Below, piece by piece: positions 57,699 through 64,000 of a DNA stretch of 64,000 nt; position 1 is the first letter of the stretch; each line of letters begins with the position of its first letter. This DNA comes from Symsagittifera roscoffensis (Eukaryota; Xenacoelomorpha; Acoela; Convolutidae), in the NCBI RefSeq assembly GCF_963678635.1, contig NC_087063.1, positions 85,113,574 to 85,177,573 on the forward strand, in the 5' to 3' direction. The notes under the pieces are model-generated. The model made no database searches. It worked only from the letters and a program-made list of their open reading frames with translations, and was not told the DNA's origin. Made by a program: the position numbers and the translations under genes.

Positions 57699-57986
57699 CT
57701 AAATTTTTCCCCCCTCAATGATCTTGTTAAGAGTTTCAAACACTACCCTGTCAGACCAATTTTTCGGATAATGATTTTCAATCCATTGCTTCCGATTTTT
57801 TTCCAATGCCTGATCAAACTCTTCCCATTTTGAGGTACTTCTGAAAACCCTATTAACCGTCCCTTCAATAACATTTTTATGTACAGCAAAGTTGTGCAGC
57901 CTCTGAAATTTAGAATGTGGTGCCGGTATCAGTGGTTTTTTGGTACCAACCTCATGTGACCTTTTTTCCTGAATCCACGTTGACAT
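57699..57986 (-). pseudogene. Penelope-like element: connector between RT and GIY-YIG
   Basis: 95 codons: KKPLIPAPHSKFQRLHNFAV then VFRSTSKWEEFDQALEKNRK. It corresponds to the thumb and linker region of Penelope-like RTs. One frame change at each end joins it to the neighbours. Confidence 0.65.
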
Positions 57987-58794
57987 TTAAGTCCAAAAAG
58001 GTCAAATTACCGTTACTATCATGTTCTTCTATGGTGAAATGCAAGGTTGGATGCAACTTATTGGCAGCCTCGAGAACTATCCCAGGACTACCCTTGACCG
58101 TTCTAACTATGTCGTCCACATATCTTAGAAAAACTTTAACAACATTCACAGTCCGATCTGCTTCCTGTTGTTTTTTGCAAGTCATTCAATACCATAATGT
58201 TTCAGCGATGTCTGCGTATTCGGATTCCGATATGTTACCACACCTTAAGTGGTACCAATTCAAAAAATCTTCGCATTTTACCCCTTTTGTCCAATATTTC
58301 ACCTTTTTCTGACATCTAGGGCACACTTCCTTCTTACCCTCATTTAGCACACTCAATTTCGGTACTCCTTTCTTTGATGCAGGTTCGTGTTCTTTGAGCA
58401 ACAATTTGGCCAAAATTACTGCAAGGGAGGCGCCCATTGCTAAACCGTCTTTTTGTACATACCACAAACCATTGCATTTAAAGTGTACCTTACTCACTGC
58501 CAAATTCAGTATTTTTTTCATAGTCTTGCGAGATGTTTCCGGAGGGTTGACTTGCTCATATAATCTCCGCAGGGCTATTTCAACCGCTTCCTTGAGCGGG
58601 ACCTTAGTGTACAAACTCTTTACATCAAGGGAGATTATACTCTCGCCAGAGTCCAACTCAGTTTTCTCCAAGATCTCCCTGGCCATTTGAGAGTTCGTTT
58701 CTATGTTTGCCCACTCAATTTCATCAAAGTACTTTGCCAATGTTTTATTTAGGTTGTCATATGAGCTTTCAGATAAAAAAAAAGGACGGGACAA
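57952..58794 (-). pseudogene. Penelope-like reverse transcriptase with a PHD-like finger between motifs B and C
   Basis: Minus strand from 58794. KYFDEIEWANIE; motif A IISLDVKSLYTKVPL; motif B KDGLAMGASLAVILAKLL. Then an inserted zinc-finger-like segment (CPRCQKKVKYWTKGVKCEDF then WYHLRCGNISESEYADIAET; C-x2-C, C, H-x2-C), a stop at 58186, MTCKKQQ giving a further Cys pattern, and motif C FLRYVDDIVRTVKG. After the core: LHFTIEEHDSNGNLTFLDLN. Motif C is intact. Confidence 0.8.
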
Positions 58795-58984
58795 GGTGGT
58801 GTGCCTTAGTTGTGTACTTTTGCTAATCCGTACAGCCTAGCCGGCTGCGCTCCCGTTGATTTCAACCTAGTATACAGCGCTTCGCTAATCTCGTCGTTCT
58901 TTTTCATGGCGAGTAATTTCTTTGCTTATGTCTTTTTCAATTTTCAAAATCACGCTGTCTGTCAGATTCTTCCTCTCACTAAAT

Positions 58985-59222
58985 CGTTCTGCCTGTACAT
59001 TGGCAAAGTACTTTGATGAAATTGAGGGGGCAAACATAGAAACGAACACTCAAATGGCCAGGGAGATCTTGGAGAAAACTGAGTTGGACTCTGACGAGAG
59101 TATATTTTCCCTTGATGTAAAGAGTTTGTACACCGTAGACGATGTCATTTATTTTGTCCGACAGACTCTCCGCCAAGAGAACACGCGAGTATTTTGGTAC
59201 TCTCGTGAGTACTCGGACACTA
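58985..59222 (+). repeat. inverted repeat, left arm (fused Penelope and RLE-element pieces)
   Basis: Reverse complement of 59798-60030, about nine in ten bases matching. The first 150 bases are Penelope-like RT sequence in plus orientation (YFDEIEGANIE ... FSLDVKSLYT); the last 85 are the minus strand of the RLE element's N-terminal region (VPK-x-SR motif). The loop is 575 bp. Confidence 0.8.
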
Positions 59223-59230
59223 AATCGTTT

Positions 59231-59797
59231 TGTTTGATGTTTGTACCCGTTTGTGGAGGGCCCTCTGAGGGAATTTAGAGACAGGTCTGTCAAGTGGCTT
59301 TTTGTGGGGAAGTGGGAAACTGGAATTGGCTCGAAGAGTCTGGTGGTGCACCGCTGGACCTACTGAGCTCGGGTGAGATTGTTCCTTGTTTTTGATTTTT
59401 GTATTTCGATTTTGAAATTTAAAATAATTTAATTGTCTTTTATTTTTTTTTAATTTGCTGACTTATAAAATTCCTACTAATCGCTTATCATGGGTTAGTT
59501 CAGTCCCCTAAAGTCCAGTCAAAATCCTTTTTTTAACCTTTATGCTGCGTCAAGATGAGGAAAACCAACAAATAGTGTACAAGCAAAGATTCCTTAAAAC
59601 ATGCAGGACTGATAAATTGGATTAAATGTGATTGTTATTCTAGTTGGTATCATATCAGTTGTGTAAATATTTCTCTTAGCAACTCTAAAAAAACCCAATG
59701 GTTTCAGTGTCTTTTATGCGTTGGTGTAAATTCTGTTATTAAAGCAACAATAGGTAATGATTTAGTGCAAGACAATTATGTTATTACAGCCATCTCA
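59231..59797 (+). repeat. first partial copy of the RLE element 5' region
   Basis: Direct repeat of about 60690-61260 (TTTGTTTGATGTTTGTGCCCGTTTGTGGAG-like start, then a shared non-coding leader). Includes the PHD-like piece at 59555-59724. The repeat continues into the right arm of the inverted repeat. Confidence 0.75.
59555..59724 (+). pseudogene. PHD-like finger remnant, RLE element partial copy
   Basis: ATG at 59555, TAG at codon 7. Beyond it the frame reads NWIKCDCYSSWYHISCVNIS and TQWFQCLLC: C-x-C, W-Y-H-x2-C, C-x2-C spacing of a PHD finger. The second copy at 61017 has Glu instead of the stop but other lesions. Confidence 0.5.
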
Positions 59798-60030
59798 AAT
59801 GTCCGAGTACTCAAGAGAGTACCAAAAGACTCGCGTGTTCACTTGGCGGAGAGTCTGTCGGACAAAACAAATGACATCATCTACAATGAACAAACTCTTT
59901 ACATCAAGGGAGATTATACTCTCGTCAGAGTCCAACTCAGTTCTCTGCAATATCTCCCTGGCCATTTGAGTGTTCGTTTCTATGTTTGCCCCCTCAATTT
60001 CATCAAAGTACTTTGCCAATGTTTTATTTA
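59798..60030 (-). repeat. inverted repeat, right arm
   Basis: Plus strand: RLE-element N-terminal piece (VRVLKRVPKDSRVHLAESLS) directly joined to Penelope-like RT sequence in minus orientation. Mirror image of 58985-59222. Confidence 0.8.
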
Positions 60031-60280
60031 GGTTGTCATATGAGCTTTCAGATAAAGAAAGGACGGGACAAGGTGGTGTGCCTTAGTTGTGTACTTTTGC
60101 TAATCCATACAGCCTAACCGGCTGCGCTCCCGTTGATCTCAACCTAGTATACAATGCATCGCTAATCTCGTCCTTCTTTTTCATGGCGAGTAATTCTTTG
60201 CTTATGTCTCTTTCAATTTTCAAAATCACGCTGTCTGTCAGATTCTTCCTCTCACTAAATCGTTCTGACTGTAATAAATA
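60003..60280 (-). repeat. second copy of the Penelope-like element 5' region
   Basis: Near-identical to 58735-58995 (both contain GGCTGCGCTCCCGTTGAT). 60281-60690 continues with A+T-rich sequence that includes a short inverted copy of the RLE-element start at about 60595-60640. No gene. Confidence 0.7.
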
Positions 60281-61399
60281 TTTCAGTTTTTTCTCAAATC
60301 TCTCCTTATGACTGATTTATTTGAGGTTTGTTTCTCAGTGAAAGTTCGGTGAACAGCAACGCTTTGAAATAACCATCAGAAGCGCATGGTAGTCATTGGT
60401 TCAATGCACGAAATGAGTTTTGCAGTTCATCATTAGACAAATTGATGTTGAGTTCCGAGTTCTTGTAAAATAGTTTGAGAGCTAAGACCTTTAATAAAGT
60501 TTCATCGATGCCACAACTGACCAATTCCTAACGGTAAAGAAAGGTAAAGAAAGTCCTATCGCAAAGTCTTATTAAATAGATTTGTTATAAAATCCTTCAG
60601 AAGGCGCGCCAAAAACAGGCTCAAACATCAAACAGAACAAATCAATTTCTATTAGCCTAATTGTTGTGATAAACAGATTAAATAGATTTGTTTTGTTTGA
60701 TGTTTGTGCCCGTTTGTGGAGCGCCCTCCGAGGGAATTTAGAGACAGGTCTGTCAAGTGGCTTTCTGTTGGGAAGTGGGAAACTGGAATTGGCTCGAAGA
60801 GTCGGGTGGTGCACCGCTGGACCTACTGAGCTCGGGTGAGATTGTTCCTTGTTTTTGATTTTTATATTTCGATTTTAAAATTTAAATTAATTTAATTGTC
60901 TTTTATTTTTTTTTATTTGCTGATTTATAAAATTCCCACTAATCGCTTGTCATGGGTTAGTTCAGTCCCCAAAAGTCCAGTCAAAATCCTTTTTTTAACC
61001 TTTATGCTGCGTCAAGATGAGGAAAACCAATAAAGAGTGTACAAGCAAAGATTCCTTAAAACATTCAGGACTAATAAATTGGATTAAATATCATTGTTAT
61101 TCTAGTTGGTATCATATCAGTTGTGTGAATATTTCTCTTAGCAACTCTAAAAGAAAACCCAATGGTTTCAGTGTCCTAAATGCGTTGGTGTAAAATCTGT
61201 TAATAAAGCAACAATAGGTAAAGATTCAGTGCATGACAGTTATGTTATTACAGTCATCTCAAATGTCCGAGTACTCAAGAGAGTACCAAAAGACTCGCGT
61301 GTTCTCTTGGCGAAGAGTCTGTCGGACAAAATAAATGACATTGTCTACAATGTAGAAGTTGTTACAAAATGGCTGATTTTTTAACGTCCTTGTTGTTTT

Positions 61400-61855
61400 T
61401 TGGAGCAACCAAAAAGAAGTGGACGCAAACAGACCACAAGCATGAGCTCTTTGATAAATAAAAAAGTTAGAGCAAATGACGTGTCACTTCCAAAACCCCA
61501 TCCCCAAGTTTCGAACCCGCCTCTGAGTGACCTCGAGCAGAGAATAAAGCTAATAATTAGTAATCTCGATGAAGGAAATGTAAAGGGAGGAACAAGGCTT
61601 GCTGCTTTGGATGACAAAATTGCTCCTTTTTCAACTGATAACTATCAAAAATTGTTGGCTAAGCACCCTCAGCGAGCCAAATTTGCGGCGCCAAGTCCAG
61701 AAAATTTGGATAGTTTTTTCCTAACCGATTTCGACCTATACAAAGCAAAAATGTCCTTTCCGAACGGATCATCAGCAGGTTCTGATAAAATAGTTCCTCA
61801 AATTTTTAAAGATCTTGTTATTAAGTCGATTGGCAGTGCACGACTTATTTTTTAG
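61400..61855 (+). pseudogene. RLE element: region before and into RT
   Basis: 151 codons in frame: basic start (PKRSGRKQTTSMSSLINKK), then GNVKGGTRLAALDDKIAPFS and KMSFPNGSSAGSDKIVPQIF, the last being the start of the RT domain (SFP-x-GSS-G-x-D). Upstream in the same frame is WLIF, with a stop at 61381. Counterparts are found in invertebrate RT genes with the same later motifs. Confidence 0.6.
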
Positions 61856-62500
61856 AAATTTCTCACTAAGCTGATAAACCTCATTGGAGATGGCAAAATA
61901 CCCGAACCCTAAGACCTTTCTTTTTTGGCGCAAAGCTTATCGCCCTCATAAAGATAGACGGAGGGTTGAGACCGATTGCCGAACGACAAATTTTTTTCGG
62001 AAATGTACAGGTAGGATGCGGCACCAAACGAGGAGCAGAAATAGCTGCACACTCGTTTTGAAACCTAATTGATCGCGACGACAATCCAAAATGCAATTTT
62101 CTTTAAAAACTAGATTTTAAGAATGCCTTTAACTCTCTGAATAGAGAAACAATGCATGTTTATTCAAATCGCCCCGAATTGTATAATTACACCCATTGCG
62201 CGTATGGTAAATCTTGTTACCTTTTTACGGAAGCTCTGTCATAATGTCAGAAGACGGAACTCAGCAAGGTGATCCTGAAGCCTCAACCCTTTTTGCGGAA
62301 ACAATTCATACACTACTCATACAGCTGGAGTCGAAAATTAACATCTGATATTTAGATGATGGTAATTTAGCCGACGACTATAATGTAGTACTCCGGGACT
62401 TTAACAAAATTCTGATATTGGAACAAATTTACGGCCTCAGTTTGAACAATGAGAAGTGCGAACTTTGTTTTTTGGGACCGACTATTAGTACACAGTAAAA
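61856..62500 (+). pseudogene. RLE element: reverse transcriptase core
   Basis: Through several frames: ALIKIDGGLRPIAE, LDFKNAFNSLNRETM (motif A, near 62110), EDGTQQGDPEASTLF (motif B, near 62262), YLDDGNLADDY (motif C, near 62349) and YGLSLNNEKCELCFLGP. Stops before motifs A and C and frameshifts near 61900 and 62240. Confidence 0.7.
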
Positions 62501-62863
62501 TTCAATTTTAACAAAATTTGGAAAAATATGCCCCAAAACAAACATAAAAACAAAAGAAGAACTCCTCATTTTAGGATCTCCAATAGGCGAACTTTGCCGA
62601 AAAGAATTGCTCGACGAAAAAATTGATGAGCTGGAAAAAATCTCGGATGTCATTGACAAACTAGACGCCTATAATGGTTTTCACCTCCTGAAAAATTGCT
62701 TTAGCATGCCAAAACTCCTTTTTTTTGCGTACGAGCCCTTGGTTTTTGCAAAATGATTTTTTGGAACGCTACGACAAATTACTAAGAAATTCGTTATGCA
62801 AGGTCACTAACGTTAAAATGGATTATAACCAGTTTCTACAAGCAGTTCTTCCGGCAGACAAAG

Positions 62864-63356
62864 GTGGCTAGGGCGATTCTTCCGCTCGTCTACTCGCTTT
62901 ACTCACTTTTTTTAGCCTCAGCAGTAGGAGCGAAAGATGCCTTGAGCGAAATCTTTGGTTTGGAGCATGTGGACGGAACCTATGATGATGCGCTTAAACG
63001 GTGGTTTGAACTTAGAGAAATTGAATTGTCTCGAAAAAGAAATCCAGAAAAATTGGACAGAGCCAATTTTTGACAGTGAAATTGCAGACTTGATTTTACG
63101 ACTGAAACCAACGGACGTAAAAAGATTCAACGCGTTCCAAGATAGATTCGGCTCCCATTGGTTGAACGTCATCCCGTGCAAAAATTTAAGGTTAAAACTG
63201 TCGAACCAACAACTCAGAATTGCGATAGGACTTCGATTAGGCTCAATAAGAAGCGAACGGCTTGAATGCGTGTGCGGAAAAGACTTTACCGAAGATGGTT
63301 GGCATGATCTTTCTTGCCTCAAAAGTGCAATAGATTTTCTAGGCATTCAAATCTGA
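62864..63356 (+). pseudogene. RLE element: thumb and zinc motif
   Basis: First frame 62864-63073, then a frameshift near 63045 to 62955-63356: FNAFQDRFGSHWLNVIP, LSNQQLRIAIGLRLGS, and the zinc motif CVCGKDFTEDGWHDLSC (C-x-C, H-x3-C). The zinc motif precedes the nuclease in R2-like elements. Confidence 0.65.
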
Positions 63357-63399
63357 ATGCCCTTATAAAGCAGAGTTTATCTAATCTTCGACTCACATT

Positions 63400-63720
63400 C
63401 CGTCTGTTTTAGAACCACGACACCTCTACAGGACTGATCAGAAGCGACCAGACGGTTTGACGCTCGTTCCATGGGCTGTTGGTAAGCAACTCTTGTGGGA
63501 TGCAACGTTAGTAGACTCCTTCGCTCCTATTAGGAATAATGCCGGGTCTGTTTGTAACCCTGGTACGGCTGCCGCTAAAGCGGAAGAGCGAAAAATGACT
63601 AGTATAAATATCTTATAGATGATGGATATCTTTTCCAACCGCTAGCTCTTGAAATTCAGGGAGCGGCCGGCCCCAGCACAGAAATTTTTTTTGAGCAAGC
63701 TGTGTAAGAACCTAAGCATA
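63400..63720 (+). pseudogene. RLE element: restriction-like endonuclease
   Basis: RTDQKRPDGLTLVPWAVGKQ then LLWDATLVDSFAP: the R-PD-x(12-14)-D core of the restriction-like nuclease of R2/NeSL/CRE-type elements. It is followed by AAAKAEERK and, in another frame, YLFQPLALEIQGAAGPS. A frameshift and TAG lie near 63616. In the family this domain nicks the target. Confidence 0.6.
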
Positions 63721-63860
63721 TGCACTGAGGAACCCAGAGCAGGCAGCTTTTTAAAATAGAGAATCTCCCTGGCAATACAGATGGCGAACGCCGCTTGAGT
63801 ACTCGGAACAATAAATGACAAAATAACTTAATTACAAGCTTGCCATGAATGGCCAAAAGT

Positions 63861-64000
63861 CACAACTAGTGGGTGGGGCGTTGTCGCTTCTTCGCAAAAT
63901 TTTCCTCTTTGATGAAAATTAGCAATAGAATAATCCAAGTTTATCAAAAAGTTCGTCAATTTTTTTTGTCTTTGCATGAACGAGTTGAAATATTGCCCTT
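63861..64000. other. right edge, no feature seen
   Basis: A+T-rich sequence after the RLE element. Nothing that I can support. Confidence 0.5.

Larger units (their letters stand above)
60690..63860 (+). mobile_element. RLE-type non-LTR element (R2/NeSL-like class), decayed
   Basis: Reads left to right as leader (60690-61016), PHD-like finger (61017-61190), VPK-x-SR region (61255-61350), pre-RT (61370-61740), RT (61741-62500), zinc motif (63245-63315) and restriction-like endonuclease (63440-63720). All parts are in plus orientation and in the order of one long ORF, but in several frames. The 3' end is not certain. Confidence 0.65.

Noticed and set aside
1-64000. Bacterial or organelle features (ribosome-binding sites, operons, rRNA)
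   Set aside because: None seen; all recognisable content is of eukaryotic mobile elements.

Overview
This is animal DNA, most likely from an invertebrate. I see no bacterial operons, no rRNA and no convincing tRNA. Almost everything recognisable is a decayed mobile element: a CR1/L2-like LINE, a Penelope-like element with a GIY-YIG domain, an R2/NeSL-type non-LTR element with a restriction-like endonuclease, and a very large Ty3-type LTR element. The species cannot be fixed from the sequence. No ordinary host gene could be supported.

1-17.57 kb: an A+T-rich tandem array of a unit of about 7.7 kb (copy 1 at 363-8041, copy 2 at 8042-12829 with two internal deletions, copy 3 at 12830-16704, then an extra partial block). 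Each unit has a 31-bp minisatellite and several small ORFs, all broken. Several of these ORFs share one pattern: a strand ending in a V-x-V/I-x-I/F motif, a variable loop, then an I-x-L....W/F..L helix start. It resembles the single-strand DNA-binding PC4 fold, but this is a weak assignment. One further ORF carries a C2H2 zinc finger.

17.57-18.03 kb and 56.11-56.90 kb (minus strand): two halves of one LINE. The endonuclease domain lies on the right and the following linker on the left. They are separated by 38 kb whose two ends are a direct repeat of about 876 bp. I read this as one giant LTR element (18034-56103) inserted in the LINE.

Inside the giant element, left to right: 5' LTR; leader with a 21-bp minisatellite; gag (capsid, CCHC knuckles); protease; reverse transcriptase; RNase H; a spacer ORF; integrase (D,D-35-E and GPY/F module); an acidic region ending in a macrodomain-like fold; a purine tract and a strong splice-acceptor-like site; then a second very long coding region (ORF2) with a coiled coil and two SGNH/GDSL-hydrolase-like domains, followed by unrecognised protein; 3' LTR. 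Three internal tandem duplications (2.7, 4.5 and 9.2 kb) inflate an ancestral element of about 21.7 kb to 38 kb. All reading frames carry stops and frameshifts, so this copy is dead.

56.9-64 kb: a Penelope-like element on the minus strand (GIY-YIG at 57.2-57.7 kb, RT at 57.95-58.8 kb with a PHD-like finger between RT motifs B and C). Next comes a 230-bp inverted repeat built from fused pieces of two different elements, then a decayed RLE-type non-LTR element (PHD-like finger, RT, zinc motif, RPD...D endonuclease) running to near the right edge.
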